Source: Bradyrhizobium nitroreducens
GTDB taxonomy: Bacteria; Pseudomonadota; Alphaproteobacteria; Rhizobiales; Xanthobacteraceae
Assembly: GCF_002776695.1 (NCBI RefSeq)
Contig: NZ_LFJC01000003.1
Span: 1,834,296-1,898,295, forward strand
Direction: 5' to 3'
Length of the DNA stretch: 64,000 nucleotides
In this document: piece by piece, positions 33,724 through 42,910 of the stretch
Numbering within the stretch: position 1 is the first letter of the stretch
Layout: each line of letters opens with the position of its first letter
The notes under the pieces: model-generated
Database searches by the model: none
What the model saw: only the letters and a program-made list of their open reading frames with translations
Told to the model about the DNA's origin: nothing
Made by a program: the position numbers and the translations under genes

Positions 33724-34698
33724 TCACTGCATCTCGCTGATCTTGATGCCGGTCGGCCCGAGAATGACCACGAACAGCACGGGCAGAAAGAACAGGATCA
33801 TCGGCACCGTCAGCTTCGGCGGCAAGGCGGCAGCCTTCTTTTCGGCCTCCGTCATGCGCATGTCGCGGTTCTCCTGCGCCATGACGCGCAAGGAATGACC
33901 GAGTGGGGTGCCGTAGCGTTCCGCCTGCTGAAGTGCCAGACACACCGACTTGACGCCCTCGAGCCCGGTGCGCCGGGCCAGATTCTCGTAGGCGACCTTG
34001 CGATCCTGCAGATAGGACAATTCGGCCGTGGTGAGCGTGAACTCCTCCGACAGCGCGATCGACTGGCCGACGATTTCGGTGGCGACCTTCCGGAACGCCA
34101 TCTCGACCGACATGCCTGACTCGATGCAGATCAGCAGCAGGTCGAGCGCGTCCGGAAAGGCGCGCTTGATCGAGAGCTGGCGCTTGGAGATCGCGTTCCG
34201 CAGGAACAGCATCGGCGCCTGGAGGCCGAGATAGGCCGCGCCGATGCAGATGCCGATCTTGATCGGCATCGACTGCTCCATATGCGCGATCAGGAACACA
34301 TACACGATCGAGCCGATGAACAGCACGATCGGAGCGACCATGCGGGCAAACAGGAAGGTGATGTAGGGCGCCTGACCGCGGTAGCCCGCCATGATGAGCT
34401 TGTCGCGCGCGGCTTCCTGCGCGAGCCATTTGGTGAGGTTGAAGTCCTCGACGACCTTGGAGACGATCTGTTTCGGCGTCTGGCGCAGCGTGACCTTTTC
34501 GTTCTTGTGCAGGCGCTCACGCTCGCGCTGCCGGATGCGCTCGCGCTCGCTCGCCACCGCCTTCATGCGCTTGGAGAGTCCCTCGCCGGCGAACAGCGGC
34601 ATCACCAGCGTATAGACGGTGGCGCTGGCGGCAATGGCCGCCAGCAGCATGGTCATGAAGCGGACGTCATGTAGCTTCGCAACGAGAAATTCGACCAT
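33724..34698 (-). CDS. tadC: Tad pilus inner-membrane protein TadC (T2SS F family)
   Basis: 324 aa. An N-terminal membrane segment, two central hydrophobic helices (VAPIVLFIGSIVYVFLIAHM), the T2SSF domain (ALDLLLICIESGMSVEMAFRKVA), and a final helix (LTVPMILFFLPVLFVVILGP). With TadB it forms the inner-membrane platform moved by the CpaF ATPase. Last gene of the cpaBCDEF-tadBC operon, 9 bases after tadB. Confidence 0.93.
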   Translation of the reverse strand: MVEFLVAKLHDVRFMTMLLAAIAASATVYTLVMPLFAGEGLSKRMKAVASERERIRQRERERLHKNEKVTLRQTPKQIVSKVVEDFNLTKWLAQEAARDKLIMAGYRGQAPYITFLFARMVAPIVLFIGSIVYVFLIAHMEQSMPIKIGICIGAAYLGLQAPMLFLRNAISKRQLSIKRAFPDALDLLLICIESGMSVEMAFRKVATEIVGQSIALSEEFTLTTAELSYLQDRKVAYENLARRTGLEGVKSVCLALQQAERYGTPLGHSLRVMAQENRDMRMTEAEKKAAALPPKLTVPMILFFLPVLFVVILGPTGIKISEMQ

Positions 34699-34707
34699 AC
34701 GGCACCG

Positions 34708-35685
34708 TCAGAAATCGAAATTGATCATCTTCTTCATCACCATGATGCCGATCGACATCCAGACGACGCAGCCGACCAGCATCAGCTGGCCGGTGGGGTG
34801 AGTCCAAAGCAGCGAGATATATTGCGGTGTCGTGAGGTAGACGAGGAACATCACGATCGGCGGCAACGAGCCGATGATGCCGGCCGAGGCCTTGGCTTCC
34901 ATCGACATCGCCTGGATCTTCTCTCTCATCTTCTTGCGGTCGCGCAGCACCTTGGAGAGGTTGCCGAGCGCTTCGGAGAGGTTGCCGCCCGACTTCTGCT
35001 GGATCGAGACCACGATGCCGAAGAAATTGGCCTCCGGCAGCGGCATGCGTTCGTAGAGCCGCGAGCAGGCCTCGCCGAGCGGCATGCCGATCGCCTGCGT
35101 CTCGATGATCGCCAGGAATTCGCTGCGCAGCGGTTCGGGCGAATCGGCTGCGACGACCTTGATCGATTCGAACAGCGGCAGGCCCGCCTTGATGCCGCGG
35201 ACGATCACGTCGACCGCGTCCGGCAGTGCCGCCAGGAACTTAGTCTCGCGCCGCTTCTTCAGGAAGCTCAGCGCCCAGCGCGGAAGGCCGAAACCGCCGG
35301 CAAAGGCGAGGCCGACAGCGCCAATCAGGCCGCCGCCGGCGAACAGGGCGACCGCGAAGAATGCGGCGGCGACGACAGCCGACACGATCCAGAATTTCTG
35401 CGGCGTCCAGTCGAGCCCCGCCTGCGACAGGCGGACGGTGAGCGGCACGCTCTTCTCCTGCAGGCGTCGCGCCTCCAGATCCTTCAGCGTGGTCTCGACC
35501 TGCTCGCGGCGCGAGCGCTGGGTCTTCTCGGCTTGACGGGTCGTGGGCGCCTCGGCGCGCGAGATCGAGGCGCGGCGGCTTTCGGCCTTTCGTTCCCCCG
35601 ACAGCAGCGGATAGAGGAAGACCCAGGCGATGCCGCCGACCGCTGCCGTGGCGAGGAATGCGAGGGCGAGAACTTGCATGTTCAT
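34708..35685 (-). CDS. tadB: Tad pilus inner-membrane protein TadB (T2SS F family)
   Basis: 325 aa from ATG 35685; the open frame starts at 35793 inside cpaF and is not used. N-terminal membrane helix (VLALAFLATAAVGGIAWVFL), an Arg/Glu-rich cytoplasmic stretch, then two helices at ~105-140, the T2SSF domain (DAVDVIVRGIKAGLPLFESI and EIQKSGGNL-type loop QQKSGGNLSEALGNLSKVL) and a C-terminal helix pair. Platform protein partner of TadC. Starts 10 bases after cpaF. Confidence 0.93.
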   Translation of the reverse strand: MNMQVLALAFLATAAVGGIAWVFLYPLLSGERKAESRRASISRAEAPTTRQAEKTQRSRREQVETTLKDLEARRLQEKSVPLTVRLSQAGLDWTPQKFWIVSAVVAAAFFAVALFAGGGLIGAVGLAFAGGFGLPRWALSFLKKRRETKFLAALPDAVDVIVRGIKAGLPLFESIKVVAADSPEPLRSEFLAIIETQAIGMPLGEACSRLYERMPLPEANFFGIVVSIQQKSGGNLSEALGNLSKVLRDRKKMREKIQAMSMEAKASAGIIGSLPPIVMFLVYLTTPQYISLLWTHPTGQLMLVGCVVWMSIGIMVMKKMINFDF

Positions 35686-35695
35686 GGCGACCTGC

Positions 35696-37162
35696 TCACG
35701 TCTTCGGCGTGACTTCCGCCGCGTCCAGCGCAGCGGCAAGGCGTTTTTCGTCGCCGTAATAGCGGGCGCGTTCCCAGAATTTCGGCCGGCCAATGCCGGT
35801 CGAGCGGTGACGGCCGATGATCTTGCCGTTGGCGTCCTCTCCGACCATGTCGTAGAGGAAGATGTCCTGGGTGATGATGGTGTCGCCTTCCATGCCCATC
35901 ACCTCGGTGATGTGGGTGATGCGGCGGGAGCCGTCGCGCAGGCGCGCCGCCTGGACGATGACGTCGATCGAGGCGCAGATCATCTCGCGGATGGTCCGCG
36001 AGGGAAGCGAAAAGCCTCCCATCGTGATCATGGATTCGCAGCGCGACAGGGCTTCGCGCGGGTTGTTGGCATGCAGGGTGCCCATCGAGCCGTCATGGCC
36101 GGTGTTCATGGCCTGGAGCAGGTCGAACGCCTCGGGTCCGCGGACTTCGCCGACGATGATGCGTTCGGGGCGCATACGCAGGCAGTTGCGCACCAGTTCG
36201 CGCATGGTGACCTGACCCTCGCCCTCGATATTGGGCGGGCGGGTTTCCAGCCGCACCACGTGGGGCTGCTGGAGCTGGAGCTCGGCAGCGTCCTCGCAGG
36301 TGATGATGCGCTCGTCGTGCTCGATGTAATTGGTCAGACAGTTGAGCAGCGTGGTCTTGCCCGAGCCGGTACCGCCGGAGATCAGCACGTTGCAGCGGAC
36401 GCGGCCGATGATCTGGAGGATCTCGGCGCCTTCTGGCGAGATCGCGCCGAACTTGACGAGCTGATCAAGCGTCAGCTTGTCTTTTTTGAACTTGCGGATG
36501 GTGAGCGTCGGGCCGTCGATCGACAGCGGCGGCACGATGGCGTTGACGCGGGAGCCGTCGGCGAGGCGCGCGTCGCAGATTGGAGAGGATTCGTCGACGC
36601 GCCGGCCGACCTGGCTGACGATGCGTTGACAGATGTTGAGCAGCTGCTGGTTGTCGCGGAAGCGGATGCCGGTGCGCTGGATCTTGCCCGCGACTTCGAT
36701 ATAGACGGTGTTGGCGCCGTTGACCATGATGTCGGCGATATCGTCGCGCGACAGCAGCGGCTCGAGCGGACCGTAACCCAGAACGTCGTTGCAGATGTCG
36801 TCGAGCAGCTCTTCCTGCTCGGCGATCGACATCACGATGTTCTTGATCGCGATGATCTCGTTGACGATGTCGCGGATTTCCTCGCGCGCGGATTCCGAGT
36901 CCAGCTTGGCGAGCTGGGCGAGGTCGATCGCCTCGATCAGCGCGCCGAAGATGGTGGCCTTGACCTCGTAGTAATTGTCCGAACGCCGGCTCTCCATCGG
37001 CGGAGGCGGCGGAGCCTTGGCAGGGGCAAGCGGCGGTGAGGCGACGGCCGGCGCCGGGGCGCGCGACACCGTCGGCGCCGGAGCCTGGGCAGGCTCGGGC
37101 GACACGGCGCCGGGCTTGGGCGCCCGAAGGTCGGTGTCTGTTCCGCTACGCTTACCGAACAC
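35696..37162 (-). CDS. cpaF: Tad pilus assembly ATPase CpaF/TadA
   Basis: 488 aa secretion ATPase of the VirB11/GspE class. A Pro/Ala-rich leader (to ~60) precedes the N-terminal domain. Walker A is [17 protein letters not shown], the Asp box is [11 protein letters not shown], Walker B is [19 protein letters not shown] and the His box is [12 protein letters not shown]. It powers pilin assembly and retraction. Part of the cpaB-tadC operon; 19 bases after cpaE. Confidence 0.96.
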   Translation of the reverse strand: MFGKRSGTDTDLRAPKPGAVSPEPAQAPAPTVSRAPAPAVASPPLAPAKAPPPPPMESRRSDNYYEVKATIFGALIEAIDLAQLAKLDSESAREEIRDIVNEIIAIKNIVMSIAEQEELLDDICNDVLGYGPLEPLLSRDDIADIMVNGANTVYIEVAGKIQRTGIRFRDNQQLLNICQRIVSQVGRRVDESSPICDARLADGSRVNAIVPPLSIDGPTLTIRKFKKDKLTLDQLVKFGAISPEGAEILQIIGRVRCNVLISGGTGSGKTTLLNCLTNYIEHDERIITCEDAAELQLQQPHVVRLETRPPNIEGEGQVTMRELVRNCLRMRPERIIVGEVRGPEAFDLLQAMNTGHDGSMGTLHANNPREALSRCESMITMGGFSLPSRTIREMICASIDVIVQAARLRDGSRRITHITEVMGMEGDTIITQDIFLYDMVGEDANGKIIGRHRSTGIGRPKFWERARYYGDEKRLAAALDAAEVTPKT

Positions 37163-37180
37163 TTAACAACTCCACGCGGG

Positions 37181-38449
37181 CTATTTTCCCCGCAACTTGT
37201 CAATCAGGGGTGAAAGCAGGGACGACTTTTGCTTCTTGGTCTCGCTGCGGCCGGTCAGGCGCTGGGCGATCTGAAGGAACATCTCTATCGACTTGTGGTT
37301 GGCGGAAATCTCCGCGATCATCTGGCCGTTGTTGGCGGCCGAGCCGAAGATCTGGGGCTCGAACGGGATCGAGACGATCGGCTGGCTCTCGATCGCCTTG
37401 GCGAACTCCGTGGCGGCGATTTCGGGCCGCTTCGGCACGCCGACCTGGTTCAGGCAGTAGAGCGGCGGCCGGTCGTTGGGGCGCGCGGCCTTCAACAGAT
37501 CGAACAGGTTCTTGGCATTGCGCAGATTGGCGAGGTCTGGGGCGGCCACGATCAGGATGTCGTCCGCTCCGATCAGGGCGCGCTTGGTCCAGCCCGACCA
37601 TTGATGCGGAATGTCGAGCACGATGCAGGGCATGGTGGAGCGCAGCGTATCGAACACGGAATCGAAGGCGTCGGTACCGAAATCATAGACGCGGTCGAGG
37701 GTTGCCGGCGCCGCCAGCAGGCTGAGATGGTCGGTGCATTTCGACAGCAGGCGGTCGATGAAGGCGGTGTCGACGCGATCGGGCGAGAACACGGCGTCGG
37801 CGATGCCCTGCGGCGGATCCTGGTTGTAGTCGAGACCGGCGGTGCCGAAGGCGAGGTCGAGATCGGCGACGACGGCATCCATCGCAAGGTCACGGGCGAT
37901 CGCCCAGGCGACATTGTGGGCGATGGTGGAGGCCCCGACGCCGCCCTTGGCGCCGACCACGGCGATGATGCGGCCGACCGCCTTGGCTTCCGGTGCCGAG
38001 AACAGGTTGCAGATCGAGCGCACGACGTCGATCGCGCCGACCGGCGCGAGCACGTAGTCGCTGACGCCGCGGCGCACCAGCTCGCGGTAGAGCATGACGT
38101 CGTTGATGCGGCCGATCACGACCACGCGGGTGCCGGCATCGCAGACGGTGGCGAGCTGGTCGAGCCCGCTCAAGAGATCGTTGCGGCCGTCGCTCTCGAG
38201 CACGATGACGTTCGGCGTCGGAGCCGAGCGGTAGGCTTCGATCGCGGCCGCCATGCCGCCCATCTGGATCTTCAGATGGGCCTTGCCGAGGCGGCGATCC
38301 TCGCCGGCCGACTGGACCGCGGCCGCGGTTTCCACGGTCTCGCAGAAAGCCTGGACCGAGACGCGCGGCGCGGGCGCAATATGCTCCTCGACCGGCGGAG
38401 GAGTTGCATCCGGCTGCTCTTCGTGTGTCTGGCGGGCGTAGCTGATCAT
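37181..38449 (-). CDS. cpaE: Tad pilus localisation protein CpaE/TadZ
   Basis: 422 aa. An atypical receiver-like N-terminal domain (VIVLESDGRNDLLSGLDQLA with VVVIGRINDVMLYRELVRRG) and a C-terminal ParA/MinD ATPase domain. The deviant Walker A is VVGAKGGVGASTIAHN, where the usual Lys-Thr/Ser at the end is replaced by Ala-Ser but the signature Lys in KGG remains. It places the Tad machine at the pole. Start overlaps the end of cpaD by four bases. Confidence 0.93.
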   Translation of the reverse strand: MISYARQTHEEQPDATPPPVEEHIAPAPRVSVQAFCETVETAAAVQSAGEDRRLGKAHLKIQMGGMAAAIEAYRSAPTPNVIVLESDGRNDLLSGLDQLATVCDAGTRVVVIGRINDVMLYRELVRRGVSDYVLAPVGAIDVVRSICNLFSAPEAKAVGRIIAVVGAKGGVGASTIAHNVAWAIARDLAMDAVVADLDLAFGTAGLDYNQDPPQGIADAVFSPDRVDTAFIDRLLSKCTDHLSLLAAPATLDRVYDFGTDAFDSVFDTLRSTMPCIVLDIPHQWSGWTKRALIGADDILIVAAPDLANLRNAKNLFDLLKAARPNDRPPLYCLNQVGVPKRPEIAATEFAKAIESQPIVSIPFEPQIFGSAANNGQMIAEISANHKSIEMFLQIAQRLTGRSETKKQKSSLLSPLIDKLRGK

Positions 38450-39180
38450 TTGCCGGTGTCGCTGAGTTTGGCCTTGTCGGCCTCAGGATAGGTGACTGCC
38501 GTCGACGTTCCCTTGCGATACTTCTCGAAGGCCGCCGTGCGCCGTATCGTGTAGGAAGGCGTCTCGGGCCGCGGTTGCTCGAGGTCCGACGGATTGTCGA
38601 CCATGGCGGCGAGATTGCGCTGATACGCGCAGCCGTAATTGTAATAGTCCTTGTTCTCGAACCAGCTCTTGTTCTTCATCGAAGGACCGATGTCCTCCGG
38701 CCACAGGCCGCAGGGACCCGCGACCGCGGCGATCTTGGAATAAGTGAGCCGGATCGGCGGCAGGAAGCGCTTGTCGTCGGGCTGGTAGGGGCGAACGTTG
38801 ACGCCGCGCGGCGGAACGCCTGCGCCCGCCAGCATCGCCTGGATTTCTCGCATCGTATCTGCGACCGGACGCGCATTGGGCGTGCCGGACGGTACGTCGA
38901 TGCGGATGGCGCCCGTGCCTTCGTGCAACCATGCCGACGCGACGCCCATCACGTCCGCGCGCTGGGCGGCGGTCAATCCGCCGCGCGCATGGCCGACGAA
39001 GACGACGATCGAACGGTTCTGCTCCTCGATCGCGATCGGATGGCGCTGCTTGTAGTCGTCGGGAATGGAGGCGGTGACGACTTCGTTGTGCTGGCAGCCG
39101 CCAAGCGCGAGCGTCAGGCCGACGAGCGCGCCACCGAGGCGGACGGCGCCTTTGCGAAGCTGGGGTGGTCTTGTGATCAT
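38446..39180 (-). CDS. cpaD: Tad pilus assembly lipoprotein CpaD
   Basis: 244 aa from ATG 39180, which has GGGGA upstream; ATG 39204 is less likely. Signal with lipobox (LVGLTLALGGCQHNE). The CpaD (PF09476) region includes SIVVFVGHARGGLTAAQRADV, PCGLWPEDIGPS and FENKDYYNYGCAYQRNLAAMV. Outer-membrane-associated partner of the CpaC secretin. Overlaps cpaE by four bases. Confidence 0.9.
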   Translation of the reverse strand: MITRPPQLRKGAVRLGGALVGLTLALGGCQHNEVVTASIPDDYKQRHPIAIEEQNRSIVVFVGHARGGLTAAQRADVMGVASAWLHEGTGAIRIDVPSGTPNARPVADTMREIQAMLAGAGVPPRGVNVRPYQPDDKRFLPPIRLTYSKIAAVAGPCGLWPEDIGPSMKNKSWFENKDYYNYGCAYQRNLAAMVDNPSDLEQPRPETPSYTIRRTAAFEKYRKGTSTAVTYPEADKAKLSDTGK

Positions 39181-39200
39181 CGTGAAGTCCCCGTTCCGCC

Positions 39201-40691
39201 TCAATCGGTGATGAAGCCGTAGGTGCCGCGGTAGTTCTTGGCCGGTTCGGTCCGGCCGGGCACGCCGTAGAGGCGGTTGATGTTGCCGATCAGCTGGGCC
39301 TGCGGATCCGGTGGCGGGGCGAAGCCGTCATCCGGCCGCGACAGGTCCTTCGGCGCCACCGCGCGAACGACATACGGCGTCACGATCACGACCAGCTCGG
39401 TCGCGTTGTTGACGAAGTCGCGGCTGCGGAACAGCGTGCCGAGGATCGGAAGCTGCATCAGTCCGGGCAGTCCGCTGACGGCCTGCTTGGTCTGCTGCTG
39501 GATCAGTCCGGCCATCGCCATCGCGCCGCCGGAGGGAATTTCCAGCGAGGTCTCCGCGCGGCGGGTTCTGATCGAGGGCACTGTCAGCGAGTTCACCGAC
39601 GTCGAGGTCACGGCCTGCGACAGCGTGATTGCGTTCTCGTTCGACAGCTCGGAGACTTCGGTCATCACGCGCAGGCTGATCTTGCCCTCGCTCAGCACCA
39701 CGGGGGTGAAGTTGAGCGAGATGCCGAACTTCTTGAAGCTGATCTGGGTGGTACAGACATGCGTGGTGGGGTCGCACGCATAGCCTGCCGGGACCGGGAA
39801 TTCACCGCCGGCAATGAACGTCGCCGATTCGCCGGAGATCGCGGTCAGGTTCGGTTCGGCCAGAGTGCGGATCACCCCCGCGGTTTCCATCGCGCGCAGG
39901 GTGGCCTGCACCGTCGGCGCGCCGCCGAACTTCGTCGTCAGGTTGTTGCCGTCGACGAGATTCTTGCCGAGCGCCGTGAACGGATTGGAATTGGTGAAGC
40001 TCACCACCGACGTGCCGTAATTGAGGTTGGCGGTGAGGTCGATGCCGAGCTGCTTGACGATGCTGCGCTGGACTTCCGCCACCGTCACCTTGAGCATGAC
40101 CTGATCGCGGCCACGCACGACGATCGAATTCAGCACCTTGTCGGAGCCGCCGGCCAGGCGCGCCGCGAGATCGTTGGCCTGCTGTGCCTCGAGCGGATTC
40201 GCCGCCGTACCGGTCAGGACGACGCCTTCTCCCAGTCCGTCGATCTGGATGTCCGAATTGGGCAGGACCTGCTTCAGCGCGGCCCGCACGCCGTTGAGGT
40301 CGCGCTTGACCGCGATGTCATAGGCCGCAATCTGCTGACCGGCGGAATCGAAGAACACGATGTTGGTTTGGCCGACCGTGGCGCCGATGATGTAGGCGCG
40401 CTGGGCCGAGCGGACCACGGCATTGGCGATCTTGGGATCGGCGACGAGCACGTCCTTGATGTCGCGCGGCAGGTCGATCACGATGGACTTGCCGACGCCG
40501 AGCGAGAGGAAGCGCGCGTTCATCTGGCCGTCCGCCGCGGCCGGCGCCACGGGACGGTAATCGGCGGCGACCACGGGGGTCAGCACCGGGTTGAGCGCCA
40601 GCGCGAGAGCGGCCGAAAACGACAGGGCGCGAACCATGGAGGTTCGCAACGTCGCCAAATTCACCCTGTTTTTCATATCGACTGTCTTCAT
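39201..40691 (-). CDS. cpaC: Tad pilus secretin CpaC
   Basis: 496 aa. Signal peptide (ALSFSAALALALNPVLTPVVAA); a pilus N-terminal domain (VGKSIVIDLPRDIKDVLVAD to QQIAAYDIAV); a BON-type domain (VRAALKQVLPNSDIQIDGLG); then the secretin domain with TLAEPNLTAISGESATFIAGGEFPVP and SGGAMAMAGLIQQQTKQAVSGLPGLMQLPILGTLFRS. Forms the outer-membrane pore. ATG 40676 (MKNRVN) is an alternative start. Overlaps cpaB by four bases. Confidence 0.95.
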   Translation of the reverse strand: MKTVDMKNRVNLATLRTSMVRALSFSAALALALNPVLTPVVAADYRPVAPAAADGQMNARFLSLGVGKSIVIDLPRDIKDVLVADPKIANAVVRSAQRAYIIGATVGQTNIVFFDSAGQQIAAYDIAVKRDLNGVRAALKQVLPNSDIQIDGLGEGVVLTGTAANPLEAQQANDLAARLAGGSDKVLNSIVVRGRDQVMLKVTVAEVQRSIVKQLGIDLTANLNYGTSVVSFTNSNPFTALGKNLVDGNNLTTKFGGAPTVQATLRAMETAGVIRTLAEPNLTAISGESATFIAGGEFPVPAGYACDPTTHVCTTQISFKKFGISLNFTPVVLSEGKISLRVMTEVSELSNENAITLSQAVTSTSVNSLTVPSIRTRRAETSLEIPSGGAMAMAGLIQQQTKQAVSGLPGLMQLPILGTLFRSRDFVNNATELVVIVTPYVVRAVAPKDLSRPDDGFAPPPDPQAQLIGNINRLYGVPGRTEPAKNYRGTYGFITD

Positions 40692-41488
40692 CGTGCTTTC
40701 GCCGTCTGACTTGGAATGCCGTAGCGAATGATCGAAATGCCGTCCCGCTTCTGTGCGGAATCGTCGAGCGTGATTTCGCTCATCTTGATGTCCACGATGC
40801 TGCGCAGTGCCAGCGACAGCGTGCCGCTCTGGCGGGCCGCGGAAAGCGTCGCGGTCTGCGCGGGATTGAGCTCGAGGGTGACGGTCTTGCCGACCACCGC
40901 GTTCTGGCCGTCCTTCTCCTTCGGCGCCTGGTCGATGGCCAGGACTCGGATATTGGACAGGATGATCTCGGAGGTGACGATGTCGGGAGCGCCGTTGGCC
41001 TGGTCCGGATTCTTCAGCCGGCGCGTGAGCAGGACGTCGACGCGATCGTTGGGCAGGATGAAGCCGCCCGCACCGGTCTCCGGCGAGATCTCGGTCGAGA
41101 TCGCCCGCATGCCGGTAGGCAGGATCGCCGCCATGAAGCCTGAGCCTTCGGGCTTGACCAGCTTCTGGTCGCGGATCGGCTCACCCTGAATGAAGGGAGA
41201 TCGCGCGATCGAACCGGTGACCTGGGTCGCGCCCTCGGGACGCTCGTTGCGGCGGATAAAGGTGGCGCTGGCGGTCGCAGCCGGCCAGGTCTGCCATTGC
41301 ACGTCTTCCGGCTTCACGGTCTGGCCGAGGCCGATGTCGTTCTTGGCCACGAGAACGTCGACGGTGGGAAGCTGCGCGACCGGAGCCACTGGGGGCGGCG
41401 CAGAATTGTCCGAGCCGCTCGCCAGGTACGCGGCGACGCCGCCGGCGCAGATGGCGACCGTCAGGACGACAATGCGTGCCCTATTCAT
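40688..41488 (-). CDS. cpaB: Tad pilus assembly protein CpaB
   Basis: 266 aa from ATG 41488; an earlier TTG at 41506 is possible. N-terminal membrane anchor (RIVVLTVAICAGGVAAYLA), a SAF domain (VDVLVAKNDIGLGQTVKPED), and a RcpC-type domain (LPTGMRAISTEISPETGAGGFILPNDRVDVLLT). Stabilises the CpaC secretin. First gene of the seven-gene operon; two CtrA-like boxes lie 68-117 bases upstream. Confidence 0.94.
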   Translation of the reverse strand: MNRARIVVLTVAICAGGVAAYLASGSDNSAPPPVAPVAQLPTVDVLVAKNDIGLGQTVKPEDVQWQTWPAATASATFIRRNERPEGATQVTGSIARSPFIQGEPIRDQKLVKPEGSGFMAAILPTGMRAISTEISPETGAGGFILPNDRVDVLLTRRLKNPDQANGAPDIVTSEIILSNIRVLAIDQAPKEKDGQNAVVGKTVTLELNPAQTATLSAARQSGTLSLALRSIVDIKMSEITLDDSAQKRDGISIIRYGIPSQTAKAR

Positions 41489-41555
41489 ACGCTTCACTTT
41501 CCACAAGACGCCGCGACGCTGCCGCCGCCGTAATCGGCAGTTGACCAGCTATTCG

Positions 41556-41605
41556 TCAAAGCATGGTTAATGAGGCGTATCTAAATCGCCTTAACGCAGG
41601 GTTAC
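41556..41605 (-). promoter_or_regulatory. Pair of near-consensus CtrA boxes upstream of cpaB
   Basis: On the minus strand 41570-41556 reads TTAA-CCATGCT-TTGA; on the plus strand 41591-41605 reads TTAA-CGCAGGG-TTAC. Each has one mismatch to TTAA-N7-TTAA. Both lie in the 125-base gap between cpaA and cpaB, where the cpaB promoter must be. Confidence 0.6.
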
Positions 41606-41613
41606 CCGTGCGT

Positions 41614-42138
41614 TCAGCGCAGTGCGAGGTGGGCGAGGTCGATCGCCTTCACCCATTCGGTCTCCGGGTAGACCATCAGCGCGCTCAGCGCGAGCGCGAT
41701 GCCATAGGGGATGCCGCTCTCCTTGGCGTGCAGCCGTGCGAGCCAGGCCTGACCCGCCAGCCCGTAGGGCAGCGGCCATTGCCGGAACTGGAGCAGGAGC
41801 AGCGTCAGCGCGCCGCCGAACAGCGAAGCGTAGAGCAGGAAGTTCACCAGTTGCGCGAAGCCGAACCAGAGCGCGACGGAGGCGGCAACCTTGGCATCGC
41901 CGCCGCCGACCCAGCCCATCGCGAAGCAGGCGAAGGCCACGACCAGCAGAAGCGCCCCGGCACCGACGTGGGCAAGCACCTCGTAAGGTGCCATGCCACC
42001 GGCAAGGGCAAGCGCGAAGAAGCCTGCGACCAGCGCCAGCGACACCCGATTCGAGATCGTCATGGTGAAGAGATCGCTCGCGGCGGCGAACGCCATCAGG
42101 GCCGGGAAGAGCAGAAGGCGCGCAAGGTCGAGGATCAT
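41614..42138 (-). CDS. cpaA: Prepilin peptidase CpaA/TadV (A24 family)
   Basis: 174 aa with about five membrane helices. The two catalytic Asp of the type IV prepilin peptidases are seen in FAAASDLFTMTISNRVSL (first) and WVGGGDAKVAASVALWFG (GxGD second). Smaller than PilD because it lacks the methylase domain, as usual in Tad systems. It cleaves the Flp pilin and the pseudopilins TadE. Lies between flp and cpaB. Confidence 0.94.
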   Translation of the reverse strand: MILDLARLLLFPALMAFAAASDLFTMTISNRVSLALVAGFFALALAGGMAPYEVLAHVGAGALLLVVAFACFAMGWVGGGDAKVAASVALWFGFAQLVNFLLYASLFGGALTLLLLQFRQWPLPYGLAGQAWLARLHAKESGIPYGIALALSALMVYPETEWVKAIDLAHLALR

Positions 42139-42262
42139 GGGCTGCGTCTTGAGGCCTGGTTTTGCCGCGGGAACTGGCGTCGCCGGATGCTAGCCCGCAG
42201 TGCTAAACAAACCGACAACGGCCCGAAGGGACGTGCGGGACCGAAGCCGGCGGAACGCGTGT

Positions 42263-42406
42263 TCACCAGAGGCTGGCAATGCGTGCGGCGAGCGCGACCG
42301 TTGCAAGCAGCAAGGCAAGGCAGACCCAATAGACCGGCGATGCGGCCTGCGCCCCTGCCTCGTTCGCCGCGACCGCGGCATCGGTACTGTACTTGCGCAA
42401 CGCCAC
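42263..42406 (-). CDS. Possible 47-aa single-pass membrane protein
   Basis: GTG 42406 to TGA 42263. The sequence begins VALRKYSTDAAVAANEAGAQ and continues with a hydrophobic helix (VYWVCLALLLATVALAARIA) ending in SLW. It is a clean charged-head plus transmembrane layout and lies between flp and cpaA on the same strand. No strong Shine-Dalgarno, so uncertain. Confidence 0.4.
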   Translation of the reverse strand: MALRKYSTDAAVAANEAGAQAASPVYWVCLALLLATVALAARIASLW

Positions 42407-42424
42407 TGGAACTCGCCGTCTTCA

Positions 42425-42457
42425 GAAAAGCAAAGGCCCCGGAGGTCCGGGGCTTTT
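42425..42457 (-). terminator. Intrinsic terminator after flp
   Basis: GCCCCGG (42436-42442) pairs with CCGGGGC (42447-42453), flanked by A- and T-runs on both sides so it can work in both directions. It lies about 20 bases past the flp stop and would make flp a high-level monocistronic transcript. Confidence 0.85.
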
Positions 42458-42477
42458 GCCGTCGTCCGGTGACCTGC

Positions 42478-42642
42478 TTACTTCAGCGAAGAGCTGATCG
42501 AGGTGAACTTGGTGTTCAGCGTGGTGCCGAGATTGTTGACGACGGTGATGATGGCCAGCGCGATGCCGGCGGCGATCAGACCGTATTCGATGGCGGTGGC
42601 GCCGGATTCATCCTTCGCGAAACGCGCAATCAAGTTCTTCAT
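42478..42642 (-). CDS. flp: Flp family type IVb major pilin
   Basis: 54 aa. The prepilin is read from ATG 42642 (GGAG 8 bases upstream): MKNLIARFAKDESGATAIEY, then a hydrophobic stem GLIAAGIALAIITVVNNLG. The CpaA cleavage site is the G-A-T-A-I-E-Y motif, with Glu at +5 and Tyr at +6 typical of Flp. Forms the Tad pilus fibre. Followed by a strong terminator. Confidence 0.95.
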   Translation of the reverse strand: MKNLIARFAKDESGATAIEYGLIAAGIALAIITVVNNLGTTLNTKFTSISSSLK

Positions 42643-42910
42643 GAACAAAACTCCATCTGGGGTGGGATCGCCTCGTTCGGCGCCGTCTTTGACCCGATGA
42701 CCATGATAGCCGAGCTCTTTCGGCGCGGTTAATTCGATCGAGCAAACCCGGCTCTGGCGCGATGCTTTGGCGCAGAGTGAATTTCGCCTTAAGACGGCGC
42801 CTGCAAACCGTTCCGGTTCCGGATGCACCGCCGGCGCGGCGGTCGCTTCATCCTCCCTTAAATTTCGCGGAGTACGCCTAAGGGCACGGAATCCGCGGAG
42901 AGAGGCGACG

